Origin: JBFISM01 sp041608535
Lineage (GTDB): Bacteria; Actinomycetota; Acidimicrobiia; Spongiisociales; UBA5794
Length of the DNA: 14,399 nucleotides
Direction: 5' to 3'
Assembly (NCBI GenBank): GCA_041608535.1
Contig: JBFISM010000096.1
Span: forward strand, 1 to 14,399
Part shown: positions 6,416 through 13,278 of the stretch, piece by piece
Position numbering within the stretch: position 1 is the first letter of the stretch
Layout: every line of letters begins with the position of its first letter
Position numbers and translations under genes: made by a program
Notes under the pieces: model-generated
The model's input: the letters and a program-made list of their open reading frames with translations, nothing else
Databases searched by the model: none
What the model was told of the DNA's origin: nothing

Positions 6416-7624
6416 ATGGATTCGATGGCGTCTGAAGTGTCTGGACCGTTGGCCGGGATCCGTGTGATCGAGTTCGGTAACCTCATCGCCGGGCCGTATT
6501 GCGCCATGCTCCTCGCCGATCTCGGTGCGGATGTCGTCAAGGTGGAGCACCCCAACGGCGACCTCGCACGTGCCTTCGGCCCGTACGTGGATGGCGTCAG
6601 CTACTACTTCGCCGCGATCAATCGGGGGAAGCGCAGCATCGCGGTCAACCCACGGCATACCGAAGCCGCGCCGTGGATCCGCAAGTTGTGTCTGGGAGCC
6701 GACGTGATCGTCAACAATCTCCGCTACGGAGCAATGTCTCGCGCCGGGCTCGGCTACGAGAACCTCAGAGACGACAATCCCGGTGTCGTCTACGCCGAGG
6801 TGTCCGCCTTCGGCAATACCGGGCCGGATGCGGAACGGGCCGGCATCGACATCCTGTTCCAGGGAGAGTCCGGGATGATGTCGATAACCGGTGCCGAGGG
6901 CGACCCGCCCATGAAGACGGCGACAACCGTGGGGGACTTTCTGGCGGGCACCAACGCCGCGCTGGCGATCTCGGCCGCGCTGGCGGGTCGAGCCGCGACC
7001 GGGCGCGGACGCCGGGTCGATGTCTCGCTCCGGGATGGGCTCATCGCCATCCAGTCAGCGTGGAACGCCATGTTCTTCGCCGATGGGCGGCAGCCCGGCC
7101 GGATCGGCACCGCATCGTGGTTCACCGGACCGACGGGCACCTTCGAGACGAGGGACGGCTACCTCAACATCGCGATTGTCAGCGACCGCCATTTCGAGCT
7201 GTTCTGCGACGTGATGGGTCTCGACATCGCCAGTGACCCGCGGTTTGCCAGCAACGAGCTGCGGGTGGCGAATCGAGCGACGCTGCACGATCTGGTGGGC
7301 GAGATCACCGCCACAGCAACCACCGACGAGTGGATGGCGCGACTCCTCGAAGTCGGGCTTCCCGTCGGCCGGCTGAAGACGATCCCCGAGACCTTCGACG
7401 ACCCGCAGGTGCGCCACAATCAGATGCGGGTCGAGCTGCCCCATCCCCAGCTGGGAACGGTGCCGGTGACCGGCTCACCGATGCGCATCGACGGCAACCA
7501 GTCCATCAGCCGGGGAGCGCCGCCGGAGCTGGGAGAGCACACCGCCCAGGTGCTCGGTCAGCTCGGGGCGAGTCATGCCGAGATCGAAGCGCTCGTGGCG
7601 GCTGGGGCGGTGCGCCTTCCCTAG
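6416..7624 (+). CDS. Family III (CaiB/BaiF/Frc-type) CoA-transferase
   Basis: A 402-residue enzyme expected to move CoA between an acyl-CoA donor and a carboxylic acid. PLAGIRVIEFGNLIAGPYCAML, then LADLGADVVKVEHP, is the classic N-terminus. YFAAINRGKRSIAV, VVYAEVSAFGNTGP and ESGMMSITG follow in the normal order. The catalytic aspartate that forms the acyl anhydride is expected in TTVGDFLAG (Asp174), close to Asp169 of formyl-CoA transferase. The C-terminal part, VGLPVGRLKTIPETFDDPQVRHNQM, is the family's small-domain signature. Length is typical. An ATG at 6425 is an alternative start. It diverges from the dioxygenase operon across site 1 and probably activates the pathway substrate or a product as a CoA thioester. 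Family certain; CoA donor and acceptor unknown. Confidence 0.94.
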   Translation: MDSMASEVSGPLAGIRVIEFGNLIAGPYCAMLLADLGADVVKVEHPNGDLARAFGPYVDGVSYYFAAINRGKRSIAVNPRHTEAAPWIRKLCLGADVIVNNLRYGAMSRAGLGYENLRDDNPGVVYAEVSAFGNTGPDAERAGIDILFQGESGMMSITGAEGDPPMKTATTVGDFLAGTNAALAISAALAGRAATGRGRRVDVSLRDGLIAIQSAWNAMFFADGRQPGRIGTASWFTGPTGTFETRDGYLNIAIVSDRHFELFCDVMGLDIASDPRFASNELRVANRATLHDLVGEITATATTDEWMARLLEVGLPVGRLKTIPETFDDPQVRHNQMRVELPHPQLGTVPVTGSPMRIDGNQSISRGAPPELGEHTAQVLGQLGASHAEIEALVAAGAVRLP

Positions 7625-7671
7625 GTGCCGATCAGCAGTCTGTTGAAGCGCTCGTTTCCAAACGTCAACTG

Positions 7672-7695
7672 CGCCACACCCCCTGCGGAGTGGCG
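7672..7695. terminator. Hairpin between convergent genes, possible terminator
   Basis: CGCCAC (7672-7677) and GTGGCG (7690-7695) form a perfect 6-bp stem over a 12-base loop, in the 78-base gap between the CoA-transferase stop and the stop of the leftward secreted-protein gene. No T tract. Confidence 0.3.
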
Positions 7696-7702
7696 GTTGC
7701 TC

Positions 7703-8416
7703 TCAGCCGTCGACCATCTCGAAGCTCACCTCTTGGAACGTGCGGCTCCCGGTGGCGTCGATCGAACCGACCTCGACCTTGTGTTCGCCTGGCACGACAA
7801 AGGTCTCTGGTACGGCGATCTCGGCCACTGATGCCGGGACCTCGACGTCGAGCGTCATCCCGGTGTCCTCATTGCTGAGGGTCACTTGGTACTCGGTGAC
7901 CTCTACCCCCGGAGGCTGGGGCGTCCCCTCCCAGACGATCAGGAGCCGAGCAGCGGACACCAGACCGTCGTCTTCGGGAAAGATGATGATGGGCTCGACG
8001 GGAAACGCATGAACGAACTCGACGTCACTGCGCAGACGAACGCCATCGATGGTCCGCCCGGTGAATCGATAGGTCCCTTCGGGCCAGAGCTGCTTGAACT
8101 CGTCTAGGGGCAGCTCGGTGAACGGCGGCTCGGACGACTCGGCGAACAGCTCCGTAAGACCGAAGCCGGCGAGGTCGCCCCGGTTGCGCAGATCCAGCAG
8201 CTTCTTCCCGTCAGGGCCGGCGATCGTGAGCGATTGCCACGGTTCATGATCCAGATCGATCTGTAAACCGGCATCGCCATCGGTGGCGTTGATTTCGACA
8301 ATGAGCGATGCGTCCTTGAACTCGACCGTATCGGACCCTTGCGATGGGATTGCGGGCGGGGCGATCAGCAGCAGCGCCGCCAGCGGCACGAACGCCCGCA
8401 GCTTGATGGCAGGCAC
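7703..8416 (-). CDS. Secreted protein of a conserved uncharacterised family with fibronectin-III-like C-terminus
   Basis: The long open frame reaches 8794, but only the GTG at 8416 has both a ribosome site (GGAAAGAG seven bases upstream) and a proper signal sequence (VPAIKLRAFVPLAALLLIAPPAIPSQG). The 237-residue product reads SLIVEINATDGDAGLQIDLDHEPWQSLTI soon after the signal, then FGLTELFAESSEPPF and LWPEGTYRFTGRTIDG. I recognise this order as a widespread exported-protein family without known function. From about residue 138 a beta-sandwich of fibronectin type III character follows (LLIVWEGT, TEYQVTL, VPGEHKVEV). No lipobox is seen, so it is probably released or periplasm-like. It sits between the two catabolic blocks and diverges from a small gene; no link with the pathway is evident. 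Confidence 0.78.
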   Translation of the reverse strand: MPAIKLRAFVPLAALLLIAPPAIPSQGSDTVEFKDASLIVEINATDGDAGLQIDLDHEPWQSLTIAGPDGKKLLDLRNRGDLAGFGLTELFAESSEPPFTELPLDEFKQLWPEGTYRFTGRTIDGVRLRSDVEFVHAFPVEPIIIFPEDDGLVSAARLLIVWEGTPQPPGVEVTEYQVTLSNEDTGMTLDVEVPASVAEIAVPETFVVPGEHKVEVGSIDATGSRTFQEVSFEMVDG

Positions 8417-8483
8417 GACAGCTCTCTTTCCAACGTCGTTGGTGACCAGCACTGGCACCGCATGCCGAGGCTTCTGAAGATTG

Positions 8484-8510
8484 GCTGACCGGCCCCCGGG
8501 ATCGGTCAGC
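8484..8510. promoter_or_regulatory. 8-bp inverted repeat between divergent genes
   Basis: GCTGACCG (8484-8491) and CGGTCAGC (8503-8510) are exact reverse complements over an 11-base spacer, inside the 151-base region between the leftward gene start at 8416 and the rightward start at 8568. It differs from the GATC/TGCA sites, so it would belong to another regulator, if any. Confidence 0.4.
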
Positions 8511-8567
8511 AGGCCGGTCGCGCAGTTGGACGGGGAGGGCTCGTCCAGGACCTCGTAGGCTGTCGGC

Positions 8568-8849
8568 ATGGATGCCATGCTGATCGCTCCGGATGCGTCG
8601 TCGGCCGCTCGATTTGCCGGCTCGCGCGAGGATGCGCAGTTCTCCGGACGAGTCGTGCTGGTCGATGCCGCTGCGGTCGCCGAAGTGCCGGAGGGCTGGG
8701 TGCACATCCCCCGGGGTACCGAGCCGGACGCGGCGGCGGTGGAGTCGATGAGCGAGGATGAGCGGCTGTTCGCGGCCGCCTGGTTACGTGACATCGGTCA
8801 TGGCGACATACCTGAAGGCGATGACCGGCAGGGCGACGCCGCCAACTAG
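8568..8849 (+). CDS. Small acidic hypothetical protein
   Basis: A 93-residue open frame starting at ATG 8568 (a second ATG is at 8577). The sequence has no membrane segment or signal peptide. Recognisable pieces are GRVVLVDAAAVAEVPEGWVHIPRGTEPDAAAV and a helix with DERLFAAAWLRDIGHG, and the tail is acidic. I do not recognise a family. In favour of a real gene are high third-position G/C, its fit between a divergent and a convergent neighbour, and the lack of a competing frame once the leftward gene is started at 8416. No good ribosome site is seen, so the start is uncertain. Confidence 0.6.
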   Translation: MDAMLIAPDASSAARFAGSREDAQFSGRVVLVDAAAVAEVPEGWVHIPRGTEPDAAAVESMSEDERLFAAAWLRDIGHGDIPEGDDRQGDAAN

Positions 8850-8866
8850 GCCGGCGCCCTACACAC

Positions 8867-8878
8867 GTAGTCGACTAC
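8867..8878. repeat. 12-base perfect palindrome between convergent genes
   Basis: GTAGTCGACTAC is its own reverse complement and lies in the 34-base gap between the stops at 8849 and 8884. The adjoining TACCCGGCTC occurs twice (8876-8885 and 8889-8898), the second copy inside the end of the monooxygenase gene. Possible termination or chance. Confidence 0.4.
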
Positions 8879-8883
8879 CCGGC

Positions 8884-10083
8884 TCAATTACCCGGCTCGA
8901 ACAGCCCGAAGCGCCAGGTGGGGTCGTCGGGGACCATGGTTCCGAGGTGTTGGGACGCTTCGCCCATTGCTTGCGTCTTGGCGGCGGCGTGGCGGGCCAC
9001 GGCTAGCTGCTGTTCACCCCACTCGGCGAGGGCGGCCTCCAGGTCGTCGGTCGTCTGGGCGAGATGATCCCGCAGCGCCCACGCATCGGCGCAGGCCTTG
9101 GCGGTGCCGGCGGCCACGTGGGGTCGCAGCGAGCATGCGGCGTCACCGATGACGCACACCCGGTTGTAGACGAAACGCTCCATCATCATGTCGTAGATGG
9201 CCTGGATGAATGGCTCGTCGCACGCCAGCACCACCTCGCGCAACTGGGGAGCCAAGTGCGCCGTAGCGTCATCCCGCATCTCATCGAGATACTTCTGTTG
9301 CACTGCTCCCGGCGGCATCGTGGCCCCGCGATGCACGCCGTCGCTGTCGGTCATGAGATCGTGGAATCCCGGCTCGGGAGCATTGCGATACCAGACGAAG
9401 TTGAGCGCCCGTTCTCCAGGGATGATCGTGTCACCGGGTCCCGGGATGGCGTAGACGAGGATGTGCGAGTGGTCGAGGACCTGGTACACCATGGCGTCCT
9501 CGAACATCGCCTGGGTCTCCGTAGTGAGCTCGCTCTCCATGACCGTGCCCCGCCAGGCCACGTAGCCTGCATAGATGGGCCCCGTCTGCGGCTCCAGCAC
9601 GGAGCGCACGGTCGAGGCGATACCGTCGGCGCCGACCAGCAGGTCGCACACGTGGTTCTCTCCGCCGGCGAAGTGCACCTCGACCTTTTCGGCGGTTTGG
9701 GTGAACCCGACGACCTCCGCAGACAAGTGGTATCGCTCGCTGGGCAACGCATCGAGCAGCGCTCGATACACCGTGTTCCACGAGGAGAAGCGGTTGTACG
9801 TCGGAGTCTCCGACGTGAGGTTCCCCGCCGCATCCACGTAGCTCCAATCCGTCAGCGTCAGCGCGACTTCGCCGCCATCGGCACCGTGTGTTCGCAATCC
9901 GGAGCCACGCGCGGTGAAGTACTTCTCCGTCATGGGGAGCACGACGATGCCGGCGCCACGGGCCTGCAGTGCGGCGGTGGACCGCTCGTAGACGTTGACG
10001 TCGTGGCCCAACTCGTGCAGCAACACCCCTGCCGTCAACCCCCCGATGGATCCTCCGGCAACGGCGATGCGGAGGCGATCCAC
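8884..10083 (-). CDS. FAD-dependent aromatic-type monooxygenase (2,6-dihydroxypyridine hydroxylase-like)
   Basis: A 399-residue class A flavoprotein monooxygenase that would hydroxylate a substrate using NAD(P)H and oxygen. The FAD Rossmann motif is RIAVAGGSIGGLTAGVLL (residues 5-22), with an acidic residue at the end of strand 2 (VNVYERS). LLVGADGIASTVR (149-160) carries the D-G motif for FAD and NAD(P)H, and VCVIGDAACSLRPHVAAGTAKACADAWAL (309-337) carries the G-D motif. The G-G-S-I-G-G start and overall order recall the 2,6-dihydroxypyridine 3-monooxygenase group, so an N-heterocycle or another hydroxylated ring is a plausible substrate, but this is similarity only. It starts at GTG 10083, only 6 bases after the stop of the DUF3500 gene, and is last in the leftward operon of block B. 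Confidence 0.88.
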   Translation of the reverse strand: MDRLRIAVAGGSIGGLTAGVLLHELGHDVNVYERSTAALQARGAGIVVLPMTEKYFTARGSGLRTHGADGGEVALTLTDWSYVDAAGNLTSETPTYNRFSSWNTVYRALLDALPSERYHLSAEVVGFTQTAEKVEVHFAGGENHVCDLLVGADGIASTVRSVLEPQTGPIYAGYVAWRGTVMESELTTETQAMFEDAMVYQVLDHSHILVYAIPGPGDTIIPGERALNFVWYRNAPEPGFHDLMTDSDGVHRGATMPPGAVQQKYLDEMRDDATAHLAPQLREVVLACDEPFIQAIYDMMMERFVYNRVCVIGDAACSLRPHVAAGTAKACADAWALRDHLAQTTDDLEAALAEWGEQQLAVARHAAAKTQAMGEASQHLGTMVPDDPTWRFGLFEPGN

Positions 10084-10089
10084 GGCCGA

Positions 10090-11166
10090 TCAGTGCCGGG
10101 CGGCCACGTGTGCCCGCAGCACGTCCCGGCCGAAGTCGCGCACCGGGTCGCGCCAGATGGCGTGGATGTGGTTGCCGTCGTCCTGTACGCAGTCGTACTC
10201 GACCAAGAAGCTCGGTCCGTGCAATCGGTAGTAGTGCAAGGCGCCGGGCTCGGTGGGTCCGGCCCAGGCAAAATGCACGTCGCTGCGGCCGGCATCGTCG
10301 AGGCGAGCCGTCTCGGTCTCCCGTAAGGGCTCGGGCAGGCGCGACACATAGATGTCGATGAGGTCGTCGAGGACCGCCTGCTCGGCCGAGTCCATGTCGG
10401 CGCGCCGCAGACCGAGTGGTCGCTCTCGGTCGAAGCGCACCGATCGCTTGTATTCGTCATCCATCTGCTCGAACGCGTTCTGGAAGCCGGCAAGCGCATG
10501 GCGGGGATCGCCCAGATCCGACACGTCGGGTACGTACGAGAGGTTCGGGACCACCATGTCGAGCGGAGCCACCTCGCTGAGCAGCGCCGCGGAGAACCGA
10601 TCGGGATCGAGCATGGTGACGAGCTCGCGTCCCGCCTCTTCCTCCTCGGCCAGGGGCCGGATGATGGCATGACCGTGGTGCATCACCCGAGCCGGATTGG
10701 ATCCCAGGAAGAGCGGAGTGCTCGCCACGACCTCTCCCGCAACGATGGTGTGGTGGATCGAGACGTGGTGGCCTTCGTAGCGCCACGCCCAGGTCCCGTC
10801 GAGGCTCGGTTCGCCGAAGATCGCGACCCAGTACCTGCCGGCGTTGCGGAGGTCGACGTTCTTCCCATAGCCCTCGATCTTGTTGAGCACCTGTTCGAGC
10901 GACATGATCGAGGCGATCTTGGCGAAGGTGTGATGGCTGACGCCGGTTTCCAGTAGGCGGTACACCAGCGTGCGCTCTGGGTGGCTGAGGTCCTCCATCG
11001 GGAGGCCCTGCGCCTCGTCGCCCGCCATCTCTCGTGGGTAATAGGCCCAGTCGATCCGGTAGGGATCTTCGAAGTCGAATGTCGCCTGGGCGGCTTGGTC
11101 TGCCGGTAGCCCCTGGAGGAGGGCCGTCGCCCGCTCCACCATGAGCCGTGCGACCGAACCCGCCAC
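10090..11166 (-). CDS. DUF3500-family protein of unknown function
   Basis: A 358-residue soluble protein of a family without an assigned activity. Typical segments are ATFDFEDPYRIDWAYYP near the N-terminus, WAWRYEGHHVSIHHT (about 126-140), and a C-terminal HIHAIWRDPVRDFGRDVLRAH. Clustered Trp, Arg, Glu and His residues, with E-G-H-H and the late H-I-H, look like an active or metal site, but that is inference. The start is taken as GTG 11166, one base after the stop of the enolase-superfamily gene; an ATG at 11142 is the alternative. The open frame extends to 11223 but would overlap that gene. No signal peptide is visible. Its place between a lyase-type enzyme and a flavin monooxygenase, with 1- and 6-base gaps, strongly suggests a step in the same catabolic route. 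Confidence 0.87.
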   Translation of the reverse strand: MAGSVARLMVERATALLQGLPADQAAQATFDFEDPYRIDWAYYPREMAGDEAQGLPMEDLSHPERTLVYRLLETGVSHHTFAKIASIMSLEQVLNKIEGYGKNVDLRNAGRYWVAIFGEPSLDGTWAWRYEGHHVSIHHTIVAGEVVASTPLFLGSNPARVMHHGHAIIRPLAEEEEAGRELVTMLDPDRFSAALLSEVAPLDMVVPNLSYVPDVSDLGDPRHALAGFQNAFEQMDDEYKRSVRFDRERPLGLRRADMDSAEQAVLDDLIDIYVSRLPEPLRETETARLDDAGRSDVHFAWAGPTEPGALHYYRLHGPSFLVEYDCVQDDGNHIHAIWRDPVRDFGRDVLRAHVAARH

Positions 11167-11167
11167 G

Positions 11168-12247
11168 TCAGCCCGCCACCAGGTCGGGTACGACGCCGAG
11201 TCCCGGGGCCGACGGAACCTCAAACACGCCGGCGTCGGCGGTCAAAGGGCTCGAGCTGACGTCCTGGCTCACGCCCTGATTGGCCGGGCTGCACCCGAAG
11301 TCGACCGCCCTCATCGCGGCGGCGCAGTGGACGTTGGCGCTGGCGGCCACCGACGATTCGGCGATCTTGCCGGCGAGGTTGATAGACAACCCCAGCGACT
11401 CGCAGAGCGCAGCACCTCGCATCACCCCCGTGATACCCCCGAGCTTCACCAGCTTGAGACTCACCCCGGCAACGCCGGAGCGGCCAAACGCCATGATGTC
11501 GTTGAGCGAATGCACGCTCTGGTCGGCGCACACCGGTATGGGTGAGCTGCGGGCGATGCGGATGAGCGCAGCATGATCGCCTTGCGGGATCGGTTGCTCG
11601 ATGAATTGCACGTCGACTCCCTCGAGGGCTCGCAGGAAGCGAACCGACTGGGGCTCGGTCCACCCCTGGTTGGCGTCGCCGCACACCACCGCATCGGGCG
11701 GCAGGGCGTTGCGGATGCCACGGACGGTCTTGAGCTCGTCTTCCAACTCGCCGATGCCGAGCTTGATCTTGATCCATCGATATCCAGCGTCGTACTTGGC
11801 GACGGCGGCCGGGACGTCGGCATCGGGGTCACCGCTCCCCACCATGGTGAGCGCCGGGACGTGATCGCGCTGCTTGCCACCGATCAGCTCGTACACCGGT
11901 ACACCGAATGCCTTCCCGGCGAGGTCGTACAGCGCCATGTCGATTGCGCCGATCGCGGTCTCGTTGCCGTAGATCGCCTTCGCCATGGCCCACCACAGCT
12001 CGGTGCGTCGCAACGGATCCTTCCCGATGAGCAGGGGCGCCAGGAACTCGATGCCGGCTCGTATGGAGTCTTGTGTCTCGCCGGTGAGATCGGTCGCCTC
12101 GACTCCTTCTCCCCAGCCTTCCAACCCGTCCTCGGTGGTGATGCGCACCAGCACGTTGTGCGACCGCTCCACCGTGATGTGCGACATGACGACCGGTTTG
12201 GCGAGTGGGACGGTGATCGGTATCGCATCGACGCTGACGATCTGCAT
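11168..12247 (-). CDS. Mandelate racemase/muconate-lactonizing-type enolase-superfamily enzyme
   Basis: A 359-residue TIM-barrel enzyme that abstracts a proton alpha to a carboxylate. The N-terminal cap has the usual NVLVRITTEDGLEGWGEG. In the barrel, the K-x-K motif is WIKIKLG (Lys160, Lys162). The Mg2+ ligands are in CGDANQGW (Asp191), FIEQP (Glu217) and CADQSV (Asp242), and SLKLVKLGG supplies the opposite catalytic lysine (Lys265 or Lys268). K-x-K plus a sixth-strand lysine is the muconate-lactonizing-enzyme subgroup, which includes cycloisomerases, racemases/epimerases, o-succinylbenzoate synthases and cis-3-hydroxyproline dehydratases. It starts at ATG 12247 after GGAGGGACC, 19 bases from site 2, and leads the leftward operon. 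All catalytic residues are present; the reaction (dehydration, racemisation or cycloisomerisation) is not decided. Confidence 0.92.
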   Translation of the reverse strand: MQIVSVDAIPITVPLAKPVVMSHITVERSHNVLVRITTEDGLEGWGEGVEATDLTGETQDSIRAGIEFLAPLLIGKDPLRRTELWWAMAKAIYGNETAIGAIDMALYDLAGKAFGVPVYELIGGKQRDHVPALTMVGSGDPDADVPAAVAKYDAGYRWIKIKLGIGELEDELKTVRGIRNALPPDAVVCGDANQGWTEPQSVRFLRALEGVDVQFIEQPIPQGDHAALIRIARSSPIPVCADQSVHSLNDIMAFGRSGVAGVSLKLVKLGGITGVMRGAALCESLGLSINLAGKIAESSVAASANVHCAAAMRAVDFGCSPANQGVSQDVSSSPLTADAGVFEVPSAPGLGVVPDLVAG

Positions 12248-12266
12248 GGTCCCTCCGAGTGGCAGC

Positions 12267-12290
12267 TGCGATCGTGCATCTTATAGGATC
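12267..12290. promoter_or_regulatory. Operator-like inverted repeat, site 2, overlapping back-to-back -10 boxes
   Basis: The 24 bases match site 1 (6338-6361) at 20 positions: TGCGATC at the left, TGCAT inside and AGGATC at the right are shared, and the GATC-to-GATC span is 21 bases in both. The right half is less symmetric here (TATA replaces TGCA). TATAAG on the minus strand (12285-12280) and TATAGG on the plus strand (12282-12287) could be -10 elements for the two divergent operons, so a protein bound here would block or control both. The duplication is directly visible; the regulator is inferred and is not encoded in the window. Confidence 0.72.
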
Positions 12291-12328
12291 GGCGTGAGGC
12301 CGGACCGAGCGGGAGAGCGGGGAACCGG

Positions 12329-13240
12329 ATGTCACAAGCCGTGGTGCGAGTCGGGGGCTATGCCCCCCCGGAGAGCACCCATAGCCGGGCTATCGACCAT
12401 TTCGCTCGCCGCATGCACGAGGTGTTCGGGAACACCGTCGAGGTGGATCTGCTGCACAACGTGCTCGATCTGGGCCACCCGGCGCCCGAGCTGCTCGACA
12501 TGGTCGCTGCCGGCGATCTCACCTGGTGCTATTTCTCTACGGCCTATCTCGGGAAGCGGGTACCGGAGCTCGACGCCATCGAGATCCCGTTTCTCTTCGA
12601 TGATCTCGAACAGGCGCACACTGCCATGGACGGGGCACTCGGCGAGGCGTTGTCTGCGGCCACCTTGCAGAAGGCCGGGTACGAGGTGCTCGGTTATTGG
12701 GACAATGGCTTTCGCCACCTCACCAACGCGGTACGGGATGTCGCTACACCTGCGGACGCCGCCGGGCTGCGGATCCGGTTGCAGCCCAATGTCATCCACG
12801 AAGCCATGGTTGCGACATGGGGAATGAGACCGGTAACCGCTGAGCTCAGCGAGGGGATCCGGATGATCCGCGACGGCGAAGTCGACGCTCAAGAGAATCC
12901 GCTGGCCAATACCGCCGCCTACGGCGTGGAGCACCCGTTCGTCACGCTGACCGGTCATCTCTATGGCGCCCGCGGCCTCTATGCCAACCCGGACGTGATG
13001 GCGGGCTACCCGGACGACATCGCTCACGAGATCCGCCTGGTCGCCAGGGAGACCGTCGAGTTTCAGCGATTGTCGGCCGCTGCATACGAGAAGGAGCTGG
13101 TGGAACGCTTCCGCAGTGAGGGACGCACGGTTCGGGAGCTGTCGGCGGAAGAGCGAGCAGCTTTCCGGGCACCGCTCGCCGACGTGATCGACCGGCTGCG
13201 AGCCGACACCGCGCCGCACATCCGAGAGCTGCTGCCATGA
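12329..13240 (+). CDS. TRAP-type (DctP-like) solute-binding protein lacking a signal peptide
   Basis: A 303-residue protein with the DctP fold. VVRVGGYAPPESTHSRAIDHFARRM is the first strand and helix normally found directly after the signal peptide. YFSTAYLGKRVPELDAIEIPFLFDD, GYWDNGFRHLTN, ADAAGLRIRLQPN (conserved Arg about 150) and IRMIRDGEVDAQENPLANT (D-x-x-E-N) match the family's ligand-binding parts. The start is ATG 12329 after GGGGAACC; an in-frame TAG at 12284 and no start codon in the 14 codons between leave no room for an export signal. So the protein should be cytoplasmic, unlike normal TRAP receptors, and no TRAP permease gene is in the window. It may be an intracellular ligand-binding or enzymatic derivative. 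It leads the rightward operon, divergent from the enolase-superfamily gene across site 2. Confidence 0.9.
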   Translation: MSQAVVRVGGYAPPESTHSRAIDHFARRMHEVFGNTVEVDLLHNVLDLGHPAPELLDMVAAGDLTWCYFSTAYLGKRVPELDAIEIPFLFDDLEQAHTAMDGALGEALSAATLQKAGYEVLGYWDNGFRHLTNAVRDVATPADAAGLRIRLQPNVIHEAMVATWGMRPVTAELSEGIRMIRDGEVDAQENPLANTAAYGVEHPFVTLTGHLYGARGLYANPDVMAGYPDDIAHEIRLVARETVEFQRLSAAAYEKELVERFRSEGRTVRELSAEERAAFRAPLADVIDRLRADTAPHIRELLP

Positions 13241-13243
13241 CTG

Positions 13244-13266
13244 TGTCCCACCCGCCGGGGGGGACA
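13244..13266 (+). promoter_or_regulatory. Hairpin between binding-protein and cupin genes
   Basis: TGTCCC (13244-13249) pairs with GGGACA (13261-13266). Inside, CCC and GGG pair around a GCC triloop, with one A-G mismatch between the two stem parts. It ends 3 bases before the cupin ribosome site, so it could stabilise the processed mRNA, tune translation, or be a weak attenuator. Confidence 0.4.
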
Positions 13267-13269
13267 GAT

Positions 13270-13274
13270 AGGAG
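13270..13274 (+). promoter_or_regulatory. Ribosome binding site deciding the cupin start
   Basis: AGGAG followed by AACT and ATG supports a start at 13279 over the in-frame ATG at 13237, which overlaps the previous stop but has no comparable ribosome site. Confidence 0.75.
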
Positions 13275-13278
13275 AACT

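Noticed and set aside
7653..7664. CGTTT-CC-AAACG as a separate terminator
   Set aside because: The 2-base loop is too short for a stable hairpin, and there is no T tract.
7703..8794. Longer version of the secreted protein starting at 8794
   Set aside because: The first 126 residues are low-complexity, overlap the small plus-strand gene, and place the signal peptide in mid-protein. The GTG at 8416 has a ribosome site and puts the signal sequence at the N-terminus.
9064..10326. 420-codon plus-strand open frame
   Set aside because: It lies opposite the FAD monooxygenase and the end of the DUF3500 gene, both of which have clear motifs. It has no domain of its own.
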